This document shows positions 1 to 5,247 of a stretch of 5,247 nt of DNA, piece by piece. The position numbers and the translations under genes are program-made. The notes under the pieces are model-generated. The model ran no database searches and had not been told where the DNA came from. It saw nothing but the letters and a program-made list of their open reading frames with translations. Each line of letters starts with the position of its first letter. Position 1 is the first letter of the stretch. The stretch spans positions 1 to 5,247 of the forward strand of contig CAIXAY010000463.1 of assembly GCA_903917505.1 (NCBI GenBank), given 5' to 3'. This DNA comes from an uncultured beta proteobacterium (GTDB lineage Bacteria; Pseudomonadota; Gammaproteobacteria; Burkholderiales; Rhodocyclaceae).

Positions 1-356
1 GGCATGAGAACAAAGGCTTCGCCCCAATTGGGTTTGTCCGGCGCTTTCGGGACCACATGCAGATGCAGGTGGGGTGCGGTGTCCCCAAAGATAGCGTAGT
101 TAACCTTCTGACAATGGCTTACCTTGGCAACGACCTTAGCAACGAATGCAACGTCCCGCATGTACTGTTCAAGCTCGCCTGGCGTCAAGGTGAAAAGCTC
201 TGTCTTATGCCCATTGAACGCCACCACACAGCGCCCGTGGTAAGTCTGATCTTTCCACAGATAGACCTTGGACGCGGGTAGATCAGTAACATGCGTCATC
301 AGCGGCGACAATTCCTTCTCATCCGCCCGGCAATACTTGCAATCATGTTGTGTCAT
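1..356 (-). CDS. HIT (histidine triad) family protein, C-terminus cut by window edge
   Basis: The first 118 residues are visible, reading from ATG at 356 to M118 at base 3 with no stop. The C-terminus lies beyond the window. The diagnostic histidine triad HLHLHVV is at residues 96-102, where H98/H100 correspond to the family's catalytic region. It is preceded by NYAIFGDTAPH and followed by a NWGEAF segment (110-115), a usual arrangement in short bacterial HIT proteins. An N-terminal CKYC pair (C6, C9) resembles the CxxC that contributes to a zinc site in some HIT proteins. HIT proteins are cytoplasmic nucleotide-binding hydrolases or transferases acting on AMP-conjugates; the substrate here is unknown. 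The start is supported by an AGGGAG site 10 bases upstream. It lies downstream of the SDR gene, 296 bases away, and may have its own promoter, though none is convincing. Family call sure; function of this member open. Confidence 0.9.
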   Translation of the reverse strand, partial: MTQHDCKYCRADEKELSPLMTHVTDLPASKVYLWKDQTYHGRCVVAFNGHKTELFTLTPGELEQYMRDVAFVAKVVAKVSHCQKVNYAIFGDTAPHLHLHVVPKAPDKPNWGEAFVLM

Positions 357-366
357 AGTCGTTTCG

Positions 367-372
367 CTCCCT
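367..372 (-). promoter_or_regulatory. Ribosome binding site of the HIT gene
   Basis: On the minus strand AGGGAG lies 10 bases before the ATG at 356. It supports that ATG as the start of the HIT gene; the spacing is slightly long. Confidence 0.55.
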
Positions 373-652
373 GTAATTTTCCTTCCCGAACGTCTGGTGT
401 CGGGCATCACCATGCAATTCCGCTTTGGCCGCGCTCTTCCGCGATGCTGCCGCACTCCTGACCTACGGCGGTTTCCTCTTGTCATCAACGTGTGCTGACG
501 ACCAGAGGCGACCTTCTGGCTATCGAGACGCGCACTTCCAACGTGAAGCTAACTGGCCTTCCGCGACTTTTTGCGCAAGATCCGTGTTGACCGCAGTGTT
601 ATCTTCCGATGTGCCAGGCGCCTCATCGCGGTCTTCCCGAGAGGTGCCGCGG
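373..652. other. Non-coding spacer between SDR and HIT genes
   Basis: I see no convincing gene in these 280 bases. Two weak inverted repeats are present: CCAGA/TCTGG plus GG/CC with a one-base bulge (502-519), and CCCGA/TCGGG with a 10-base loop (385-404). Neither is followed on the minus strand by a T-run, so neither is called as a terminator. Readings open across this stretch on both strands have no recognisable protein features. Confidence 0.5.
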
Positions 653-1429
653 TTAGGGCATGTACTGGCCGCCGTTGACCTCAAGGACCTGCCCGGTGAT
701 GTAGCCACTGCATTCGTGCGACGCGAGAAAGAGGAAGGCAGGCGCGCATTCCTCGGCCTTTCCGAAGCGTCCCATCGGAATTCCGGCTGAGATTTTCGCG
801 CGCACTTCGGCGCTCTTGTCGGCGTGAAAAGCCGTGTCGAATGTGCCCGGCGAGACCGTGTTAAAACGGATGCCATCGGCCGTATGGAAATTAACCCAGT
901 TCTTCTGGACATTGTGCAGCCAGGCTTTTGCCGCGCCATATAGCGACGCGCCCGGACCGCCGCCGATGCTGGCGGCCACCGAGCCAACGAGAATCACCGA
1001 ACTCGTGCATCCACTCGCCTGTGCGGCCGATTTCAAATGTGGCAGCGCATAGTGAGTCAGCATCTGCGCCGAACGCGCGTTCAGGTTGATCACCTGTGCG
1101 AAAAACAGGTCGTCAATTTCTGTCAGCAGTTTGCGGGCGACGAGTCCGCCGGCGTTGTTAATGAGAACGTCGATGCCGCCGAAACGCGCGACGAAGTCGT
1201 CGATGAGTTTCTTGCACGCCGGCGTTTGCGACAGATCGGCCGCGAAGAATTCGGCATCGCCGCCGTCGGCGCGCATTTCCTGCATGATCGCAGCGAGCTC
1301 GGCCGAGGCCATGCGACCGTTCAAGCCGACAAGAGCGCCGGCCTTCGCAAACGCTTTGGCCGCGGCTAGGCCAATGCCCGCGCTGGATCCAGTGATTAGT
1401 ACGCGCTTGCCGCGCAAGTCGTCGAACAT
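653..1429 (-). CDS. Short-chain dehydrogenase/reductase (classical SDR)
   Basis: A 258-residue classical SDR, the usual length for the family. It is an NAD(P)(H)-dependent oxidoreductase acting on a hydroxyl or keto group in the cytoplasm. The Rossmann glycine motif TGSSAGIG is at residues 13-20, D65-L66 follows the third strand, NNAG is at 91-94 and the structural Asn is at 115. Catalytic S150, Y164 and K168 (YxxxK) are all present, and SPG is at 193-195. The C-terminal GYITGQVLEVNGG segment (242-254) is typical. Arg39 after the second strand (LNGR) favours NADP(H), by inference. The ATG at 1429 was chosen because GAGGAGA ends 5 bases upstream and the Rossmann strand begins at once. An in-frame TTG at 1516 would add 29 residues without family character. 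It resembles FabG-like and sugar-acid dehydrogenases; the substrate cannot be read from sequence. It lies beyond the TRAP terminator, so it is probably transcribed separately, perhaps with some readthrough. Confidence 0.93.
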   Translation of the reverse strand: MFDDLRGKRVLITGSSAGIGLAAAKAFAKAGALVGLNGRMASAELAAIMQEMRADGGDAEFFAADLSQTPACKKLIDDFVARFGGIDVLINNAGGLVARKLLTEIDDLFFAQVINLNARSAQMLTHYALPHLKSAAQASGCTSSVILVGSVAASIGGGPGASLYGAAKAWLHNVQKNWVNFHTADGIRFNTVSPGTFDTAFHADKSAEVRAKISAGIPMGRFGKAEECAPAFLFLASHECSGYITGQVLEVNGGQYMP

Positions 1430-1434
1430 GCTTG

Positions 1435-1441
1435 TCTCCTC
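1435..1441 (-). promoter_or_regulatory. Ribosome binding site deciding the SDR start
   Basis: Minus-strand GAGGAGA lies 5 bases before the ATG at 1429. It is the strongest reason to choose that start over the TTG at 1516. Confidence 0.75.
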
Positions 1442-1566
1442 GAGATATATTGATTTGGTTGGAGGGTCCTGCGCCCGCGTCAGCGCAACAATGCGAGCCG
1501 GCACCACTCCCTGCAAATCTAAACGGCCCGCTCCCTTTAGACGGGCGTTTGTTCAAGCATGGGTGC

Positions 1567-1595
1567 ACTATCAGATCGCCAACCTTCACAAGCAA
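1567..1595 (-). promoter_or_regulatory. Weak candidate promoter for the SDR gene
   Basis: On the minus strand TTGCTT (1595-1590, 3 of 6 to TTGACA) and GATAGT (1572-1567, 4 of 6 to TATAAT) are separated by 17 bases. It would give a leader of about 130 bases before the SDR. The matches are modest and such pairs arise by chance, so this is a suggestion only. Confidence 0.2.
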
Positions 1596-1649
1596 CCCCG
1601 CGCAGTTATCCGGCCTTCTGAAAAGCGGACGCCCAGTGATCAAATGGCC

Positions 1650-1666
1650 CACGTGGAGCCTCCTTT
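1650..1666 (-). promoter_or_regulatory. Orphan Shine-Dalgarno plus GTG start
   Basis: Minus-strand AAAGGAGG (1666-1659) is followed after 6 bases by GTG (1652-1650), an ideal initiation spacing. The frame stays open for 164 codons but runs into the SDR gene in another frame, and its later part is Arg-rich shadow sequence. The first 70 or so codons (VGHLITGRPLFRRP at the start) match no family I know. It may be a leader peptide, a remnant of a lost gene start, or chance. Confidence 0.25.
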
Positions 1667-1730
1667 TGCATAGGGGGTTTATCACGAGACAATATCAGAA
1701 GCGCCGCGCCACGACGGGCCGTCCGACTCC

Positions 1731-1771
1731 CCAAGAAACAGGGCCGGCGAAGCTTGACGCTGCGCCGGCCC
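1731..1771 (-). terminator. Intrinsic terminator of the dctPQM operon
   Basis: On the minus strand a perfect 9-bp GC stem (GGGCCGGCG / CGCCGGCCC, 1771-1763 with 1749-1741) continues after one A-G mismatch into a 3-bp AGC/GCT stem with a 5-base loop. It is followed by the T-rich tract TGTTTCTT. It starts 28 bases after the dctM stop codon, where an operon terminator is expected. The T tract is interrupted, so termination may be incomplete and allow some readthrough into the SDR gene. Confidence 0.75.
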
Positions 1772-1799
1772 GCCCGGGTTTAGGACCCGACGAACTTTG

Positions 1800-3104
1800 C
1801 TATTTCACGAACGCCGGCATCAGGAGTCGCGGCAACCACAGGATCGCGTCCGGGAACAGGATGACGAAGAGCAGGACGAGCAGCATCGGGACGAAGAGGA
1901 TCAGCGTCTCGACGATCACGTCCTTGATCTTCACCCCGCCGATCGAGCAGGCGATCATCAGGCACAGCCCGTAGGGCGGCGTGACCAGCCCGTAGGCGAT
2001 CGAGATGACGCCGATGATGGCGAAGTGGATCGGGTGCATGCCGACCTGGTGCGCGAGCGGTGCGAGGATCGTGCCGACGATGATGATCGCCGGGATCGCG
2101 TCGATGAAACAGCCGATGAACAGGAAGCACCCCGCGGTGATGAAACCGACGCTGGTGATGCCGCCACCGAAGCTCGCCACCGCATCGACGACGAGTTGCG
2201 GGATGTGGAAATAGGCGAGGATCCAGCCGAAAGCGGAGGCCGTGCCGATGCAGAACAGCGAGATGCCGGCAAAGCGCGCCGAATCGAACAGCGAGTGCTT
2301 GAGGACCGCCGGCGTGAGCTTGCGGTAGACGAAAAAGCCGAGGACGATCGCGTAAAGGACCGCGACGGCCGAGGCTTCGGTCGCCGTGAAGAAGCCGCCG
2401 GTGATGCCGCCGACGATGATGATCGGCGTCATGATCGGCAGGAAAGCCGCCGCGCACACGTTGATCAACTCGCGCAGGCTCGGCAGCGGCGACCGCGGGT
2501 AGTTGCGCTTGCGGGAATGGAGATAGACGGCGATCATCAGCGAGAGTCCCATCAGCACGCCGGGGACGATGCCGGCGACGAAGAGGCCGCCGATCGACAC
2601 CGAGATGACGCCGCCCCAGACGACCATCAGGATCGATGGCGGGATAATGACGCCCATCACCGCGGCGCAGGCGATCAGGGCGACCGTGAATTTCGTGTCG
2701 TAACCCTGGTTCTTCATCGCCGGGATCAGCACGCCGCCGACGCCGGCGGCTTCCGCCGTCGACGAACCCGAAATACCGGCGAACAGCATCGAGACCAGCA
2801 CGCTGACGTGGCCGAGGCCGCCGGTCAGGTGACCGACGACGGCGCGCGCCAGGTTGATCAGCTTGTCGGTGATGCCGACCGCGTTCATCAGGTTGGCGGC
2901 CAGCATGAAGAAGGGAATGGCCAGCAGCAGGAACGAGTTGTAAGCCTTCAGCATTTCGCTGAGGAGCAGGAAAGGCGTCAGGCGATCGTCGATGAAAAAG
3001 ACGGGGACGCAGGCGAGGCCCAGCGCGAAAGCGACCGGCACGCGGGCGATGATGAGCAGCGCGAAAATGCCGAAGAGGATTGCGGCAACGAGGCCCGGGG
3101 TCAT
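1800..3104 (-). CDS. dctM: TRAP transporter large permease subunit DctM
   Basis: A 434-residue, strongly hydrophobic protein of the normal length for the TRAP large subunit (DctM family, about 12 membrane segments), which forms the ion-coupled translocation path in the inner membrane. Family landmarks appear in order: AIPFFMLAANLM (62-73), SMLFAGISGSSTAEAAGVGG (105-124), a GVIIPPSI segment (151-158), TGGFFTATEASAVAVLYA (235-252) and GLVTPPYGL (372-380). A basic SRKRNYPRS loop (197-205) lies between the two halves. ATG at 3104 is preceded by AAGGGAG with 7-base spacing inside the end of dctQ. The dctQ stop and dctM start overlap as ATGA, indicating translational coupling. It is the last gene of the operon, followed by an intrinsic terminator. 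Family assignment is firm; the transported solute is set mainly by DctP. Confidence 0.97.
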   Translation of the reverse strand: MTPGLVAAILFGIFALLIIARVPVAFALGLACVPVFFIDDRLTPFLLLSEMLKAYNSFLLLAIPFFMLAANLMNAVGITDKLINLARAVVGHLTGGLGHVSVLVSMLFAGISGSSTAEAAGVGGVLIPAMKNQGYDTKFTVALIACAAVMGVIIPPSILMVVWGGVISVSIGGLFVAGIVPGVLMGLSLMIAVYLHSRKRNYPRSPLPSLRELINVCAAAFLPIMTPIIIVGGITGGFFTATEASAVAVLYAIVLGFFVYRKLTPAVLKHSLFDSARFAGISLFCIGTASAFGWILAYFHIPQLVVDAVASFGGGITSVGFITAGCFLFIGCFIDAIPAIIIVGTILAPLAHQVGMHPIHFAIIGVISIAYGLVTPPYGLCLMIACSIGGVKIKDVIVETLILFVPMLLVLLFVILFPDAILWLPRLLMPAFVK

Positions 3105-3583
3105 GACTGTTCTCCCTTGTACAGCTTGTAGTCGTCGATGATTTTTTCCGTCAGGAAGAGGACCCAGATGAAGCCGGCGATTGGCCAGGCGGCGTGGATC
3201 GAAATCATGTTGATGCCGGTCATTTCGGAGTTCTGATCCCAGCCGAAAGCGGCGAAGGACCAGCCGAAGAAAACGAAGATCAAGGCCACCAGGAACATCG
3301 CCCCATGCACGAAAAGATGGGCGGCGGCGGCGCCCTTGACGGTTTTCGGCGTCGGCAGCACCTCGACGTCGAAGTGGGTTCCGTCGCGCACGGCGATCGA
3401 TGCACCGATCAGGATCATCCAGACGAGCAGGAAGCGCGCCGCTTCCTCGGTCCAGATGTAACGCGGAATGAAGTCGAAGAAACGCGAGAAGATCTGAATC
3501 GAGATCGGGATCAGCATGGCCCCGATCACGTAGGTCAGAATCTCCCGCAAAAAGCGGTACAGCATGGCATTAAAGGCCCGCAT
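3101..3583 (-). CDS. dctQ: TRAP transporter small permease subunit DctQ
   Basis: A 160-residue small membrane subunit of a TRAP transporter, usual length for DctQ, which pairs with DctM in the inner membrane. Four hydrophobic segments are visible at about 15-33, 49-66, 88-107 and 126-146. The family pattern WTEEAARFLLVW (44-55), then GASIAVRDGTHFDVEVL (60-76), is present; it includes the conserved acidic/Arg pair before TM2 and the GTHF turn after it. I chose the ATG at 3583, which has only a weak upstream GGA. An in-frame TTG at 3595 would add four residues. The weak initiation site contrasts with the strong ones of dctP and dctM. The gene overlaps dctM by 4 bases and lies 218 bases after dctP. 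Confidence 0.95.
   Translation of the reverse strand: MRAFNAMLYRFLREILTYVIGAMLIPISIQIFSRFFDFIPRYIWTEEAARFLLVWMILIGASIAVRDGTHFDVEVLPTPKTVKGAAAAHLFVHGAMFLVALIFVFFGWSFAAFGWDQNSEMTGINMISIHAAWPIAGFIWVLFLTEKIIDDYKLYKGEQS
3112..3118 (-). promoter_or_regulatory. Ribosome binding site of dctM inside dctQ
   Basis: Minus-strand AAGGGAG lies 7 bases before the dctM ATG, within the last codons of dctQ. Together with the ATGA overlap it supports coupled translation. Confidence 0.7.
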
Positions 3584-3698
3584 CGAAGTATCCAATCGAG
3601 AAAATAGTCAGCAAACCCTGGGCAAGGCGGAGGCCATGACGCGCCGGCGAAGAAAAAACAGGAATTTGAATCGGTGTATCCGTCAGCCGCCTCAAGCC

Positions 3699-3716
3699 GC
3701 AACGGTCGCAACGGTC
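3699..3716. repeat. Perfect 9-base tandem duplication in the dctP-dctQ gap
   Basis: GCAACGGTC occurs twice in direct succession on the plus strand. It lies in the non-coding gap between dctP and dctQ. No role is evident; it could be replication slippage. Confidence 0.6.
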
Positions 3717-3762
3717 TCCCTGACTTTTCGCCTCGCGACGGCGCGCTCCCCCGCGATGTCCA

Positions 3763-3791
3763 GGACGACAGCGGCCGCTGCCGCTGCCTCC
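3763..3791 (-). promoter_or_regulatory. GC-rich stem-loop just after dctP
   Basis: Starting 10 bases after the dctP stop, the minus strand reads two copies of CAGCGG followed by CCGCTG. Either copy can pair with CCGCTG: a 6-bp stem with a 6-base loop, extended by G-U and G-C pairs with one mismatch, or a shorter stem at the perfect palindrome CAGCGGCCGCTG (3769-3780). No T-run follows, so it does not look like a full terminator. Hairpins after binding-protein genes are known in other uptake operons to protect the 3' end of the mRNA and raise the amount of binding protein over permease. That role here is inference. Confidence 0.4.
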
Positions 3792-3801
3792 AGTCGAGCC
3801 C

Positions 3802-4818
3802 TTACTTGATCGCGTTGACCTTGTTCAGGATTTCGGTCGCGCCGACTTCCTTCGCGTAGGCCTCCTTCACGGGCTGCGCCATCTCGAAAAGCTTGGCGCG
3901 GTCGGCAAACGGGATGATCTTGAGCTTGCCTTCCTTCTGCAGCCGCTCGAGCACGCCCAGGTCGGCTTGCGATTCGAGGTCGCGGCCGTACTTGCCCGCT
4001 TCCTTGCCGGCCTTGAGGATCGCGGCCTGCAACTCGGGCGGCAGCTTGCGGAAGCTCTTGCCGGCGAAACAAAGCGGACGAACCGTGATCGCGTGCTGCG
4101 TCTGAATGATGTTCGGCGCGACTTCGTAGAACTTGAACGCTTCGACGCCCGCCGCCTCGTTCTCGGCGCCCTGGATGACGCCGGTCTGGATCGCGTTGTA
4201 GATTTCGTTGTAGGCGATGACCGAAGGCTTGGTGCCGATGGCCTGGAACATCTGCGTCTGGATCGGCGCGCCCATGACCCGAAGCGAGAGGCCTTTGAGT
4301 TCATTGACGTTGGTCGCCGGCTTGTTGGCGAAGATGTTGCGCGTGCCGCCGCCGGCGTAGCCGATGATCATCACGTCGGCCTTCTTGGAGACCTCGTCGA
4401 TGATCGGCTGGAACGCATCGGACTCGTCGAGCACCTTGTACCAGTGGGGAATGTCGCGGAAGAGGAAGGGCATGTCGAGCAGTGGTGCGGCCTTGGCGAA
4501 GGTCGACATGTGCGCCGGGGAGACGAGGCCGTAATCGACCGAGATGCCCTGGTTCATGTAACCGAAGTAGTCTTTTTCCAGCCCGAGTTCGCTATTTTTA
4601 TGGAGCACGAAGTTCACGGGTTTTCCGTAGTATTTGACGACGAGTTCCTGGAACCTGACGAGGCCCTTGGTGAACACGTGATCATCAGCGAATTGCACCG
4701 CGCCATGCAGCGTGATCGGCTGCTGCGCGAGGGCATAACCCGACGACAACAGGAGCGAGGCGCAGGCGATCCGCACCCCCGTCCACAACAATTTCATCCC
4801 ACCGGCTTTCGCAAACAT
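3802..4818 (-). CDS. dctP: TRAP transporter periplasmic solute-binding protein DctP
   Basis: A 338-residue periplasmic binding protein of the DctP family, usual length. Residues 1-31 form a Sec signal peptide: basic start, hydrophobic core RIACASLLLSSGYALA, likely cleavage after ALA at 31. Family landmarks are GYAGGGTRN (153-161), the ELKGLSLRVMGAP segment (173-185) carrying Arg180, which aligns with the arginine that binds the solute carboxylate in characterised TRAP binding proteins, and the signature EIYNAIQTGVIQGAENE (205-221). This implies a carboxylate ligand; which one cannot be read. ATG at 4818 was chosen for its AAGGGGGA site 5 bases upstream. ATG at 4797 (MKLLW) also gives a good signal peptide but lacks a properly spaced site. 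It is the first gene of the operon, with a promoter candidate at 4938-4910. Confidence 0.97.
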   Translation of the reverse strand: MFAKAGGMKLLWTGVRIACASLLLSSGYALAQQPITLHGAVQFADDHVFTKGLVRFQELVVKYYGKPVNFVLHKNSELGLEKDYFGYMNQGISVDYGLVSPAHMSTFAKAAPLLDMPFLFRDIPHWYKVLDESDAFQPIIDEVSKKADVMIIGYAGGGTRNIFANKPATNVNELKGLSLRVMGAPIQTQMFQAIGTKPSVIAYNEIYNAIQTGVIQGAENEAAGVEAFKFYEVAPNIIQTQHAITVRPLCFAGKSFRKLPPELQAAILKAGKEAGKYGRDLESQADLGVLERLQKEGKLKIIPFADRAKLFEMAQPVKEAYAKEVGATEILNKVNAIK

Positions 4819-4823
4819 TTTCT

Positions 4824-4831
4824 TCCCCCTT
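4824..4831 (-). promoter_or_regulatory. Strong ribosome binding site of dctP
   Basis: Minus-strand AAGGGGGA lies 5 bases before ATG 4818, and this decides that start over the in-frame ATG at 4797. Its AAG end is part of one of two CACATAAG repeats. Confidence 0.7.
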
Positions 4832-4860
4832 ATGTGCGGCTCAACGCGAGCGCTTATGTG
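4829..4860 (-). repeat. Two CACATAAG direct repeats in the dctP leader
   Basis: CACATAAG occurs at 4860-4853 and again at 4836-4829 on the minus strand, 24 bases apart, between the promoter candidate and the dctP start. The second copy overlaps the ribosome binding site. A protein or RNA binding there could affect translation, but two 8-base copies may be coincidence. Confidence 0.35.
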
Positions 4861-4909
4861 ACGGCAATCAAGGGCTACCGTCGACACCCTGCTACCTGAC
4901 CCTGCTCTA

Positions 4910-4938
4910 ATGCTAGTCCCCACAAAGCTTTCGGTCAC
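4910..4938 (-). promoter_or_regulatory. Candidate sigma70-type promoter of dctPQM
   Basis: On the minus strand GTGACC (4938-4933, 4 of 6 to TTGACA) is separated by exactly 17 bases from TAGCAT (4915-4910, 4 of 6 to TATAAT). It would give a leader of about 85 bases before dctP. It is the best spaced pair I found in this region, and a palindrome lies just upstream. Confidence 0.35.
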
Positions 4939-4946
4939 TGTCGCGA

Positions 4947-4960
4947 GATGACCGGTAATC
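4947..4960. promoter_or_regulatory. Candidate operator palindrome upstream of dctP
   Basis: GATGACCGGTAATC is a 14-base palindrome with 6 of 7 pairs matching, centred on ACCGGT. It ends 9 bases before the -35 element of the promoter candidate. The size and place fit a dimeric regulator's site, but no regulator gene is in the window and I cannot assign a family. Confidence 0.3.
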
Positions 4961-5138
4961 GTTTGCTTTCTAGCGTACAAAGCGCCAACGGATTCGGCGC
5001 GAAGCGTCCAGCGCAAGCCAAGCCTCGCTCGTGTCAAAGTGTTAAGACTTCAATGACGCTTGCAAACACTGGAAGCCGCCGCACACGCTAACACAGTCTT
5101 ATCGCAAGCGGCAAGCCCAAGCCTTGTCCAATGAGGAT

Positions 5139-5184
5139 TGAGCCTGAACGAGGCCCGTATTTCCAACGAGAAGTGAGCCTGAAC
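5139..5184. repeat. 11-base direct repeat TGAGCCTGAAC
   Basis: TGAGCCTGAAC occurs at 5139-5149 and 5174-5184, 35 bases apart. A shorter third copy, CTGAAC, is at 5193-5198. The function is unknown. Confidence 0.55.
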
Positions 5185-5213
5185 CGAAGAATCTGAACGC
5201 GAAGGCCCTGTGG

Positions 5214-5241
5214 GTTGATCATCCTGAGGATGGTGATCAAC
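5214..5241. repeat. 28-base inverted repeat at window end
   Basis: The arms GTTGATCA and TGATCAAC flank a core holding CATCC/GGATG. It can fold as an 8-bp outer stem plus a G-T and a C-G pair, or as 6 + 5 bp with a three-base bulge. It ends directly at a plus-strand ATG (5242) beside the window edge, so it could be an operator or translation-control hairpin for a plus-strand gene, or lie in the end of a mobile element. Confidence 0.55.
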
Positions 5242-5247
5242 ATGAAC

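Larger units (their letters stand above)
1430..1799. other. 370-base intergenic region between dctM and the SDR gene
   Basis: In transcription order this region holds the dctM terminator (1771-1731), a strong Shine-Dalgarno followed by GTG (1666-1650), a weak sigma70-like promoter (1595-1567) and the SDR ribosome binding site (1441-1435). I recognise no complete gene on either strand. Its composition is less codon-like than the genes on either side. It most likely contains the promoter and leader of the SDR gene. Confidence 0.5.
4861..5247. other. Upstream non-coding region of the dctPQM operon
   Basis: No gene is recognisable on either strand. Short frames, such as a 51-codon minus frame from 5243 and a 21-codon plus frame from 5131, have no family features or good ribosome binding sites. 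The part near dctP holds the promoter and operator candidates. The far part (5038-5247) carries several short direct and inverted repeats and looks like different sequence, possibly the edge of another unit that starts beyond the window. Confidence 0.5.

Noticed and set aside
502..519. A CCAGA/TCTGG hairpin as terminator for the SDR gene
   Set aside because: The stem is short and bulged, and no T-run follows on the minus strand.
1430..1516. A longer SDR start at TTG 1516
   Set aside because: The extra 29 residues do not resemble SDR sequence. ATG 1429 has a good ribosome binding site and places the Rossmann strand at the usual distance from the N-terminus.
1797..3131. A 444-codon plus-strand open frame opposite dctM
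   Set aside because: It is rich in Asp, Arg, Gln and Glu with no domain features and lies wholly antisense to a clear DctM. High GC makes such antisense frames common.
3649..3700. Terminator before dctQ at the minus-strand T6 run
   Set aside because: The T-run is not directly preceded by a stable stem; the nearest complementary segments are short and about 20 bases away.
3967..4899. A 310-codon plus-strand open frame opposite dctP
   Set aside because: It is antisense to a well-supported DctP, and its composition is that of a complementary-strand shadow.
4819..5037. An N-terminal extension of DctP up to 5037
   Set aside because: The extra sequence would precede a normal signal peptide, and the AAGGGGGA site before 4818 marks the true start.
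5032..5037. A perfect TTGACA on the minus strand as a -35 box
   Set aside because: At 16-18 bases downstream the sequence is GC-rich (GCGCTG region) with no -10 resemblance.
5088..5243. A 51-codon minus-strand frame beginning inside the terminal inverted repeat
   Set aside because: No recognisable features. Any ribosome binding site would lie largely beyond the window, and the start falls within the hairpin.

Overview
This is a GC-rich window with high G/C at third codon positions and Shine-Dalgarno sites before nearly every gene. That suits a proteobacterium of the rhizobial/Rhodopseudomonas or Burkholderia type, but genus cannot be fixed from the sequence. All five recognised genes lie on the minus strand, so transcription runs from high to low coordinates.

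Layout in transcription order. (1) 5247-4819 is a non-coding upstream region with short repeats, a candidate operator palindrome and a plausible sigma70-type promoter. (2) 4818-1800 is a complete tripartite TRAP transporter operon: dctP (periplasmic binding protein with signal peptide), a 218-base gap with a GC-rich stem-loop just after dctP, dctQ (small 4-TM subunit), and dctM (large permease, overlapping dctQ by 4 bases). An intrinsic terminator follows at 1771-1731. (3) 1799-1430 is a 370-base gap holding that terminator, a weak promoter candidate and an orphan Shine-Dalgarno/GTG pair. (4) 1429-653 is a complete classical short-chain dehydrogenase/reductase (SDR). (5) 652-357 is a short intergenic stretch. 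(6) 356-1 is a HIT (histidine triad) protein cut by the window edge.

How they work together: DctP captures an organic acid in the periplasm and DctQM imports it using an ion gradient. The SDR, transcribed in the same direction but separated by a terminator, could oxidise or reduce the imported acid; this is inference from position only. The HIT protein probably acts on nucleotide conjugates and has no evident link to the transporter.

I looked for an undescribed system and did not find one: the genes are ordinary. The least explained parts are the non-coding segments, mainly 5038-5247 and the orphan ribosome-binding site near 1650-1666.
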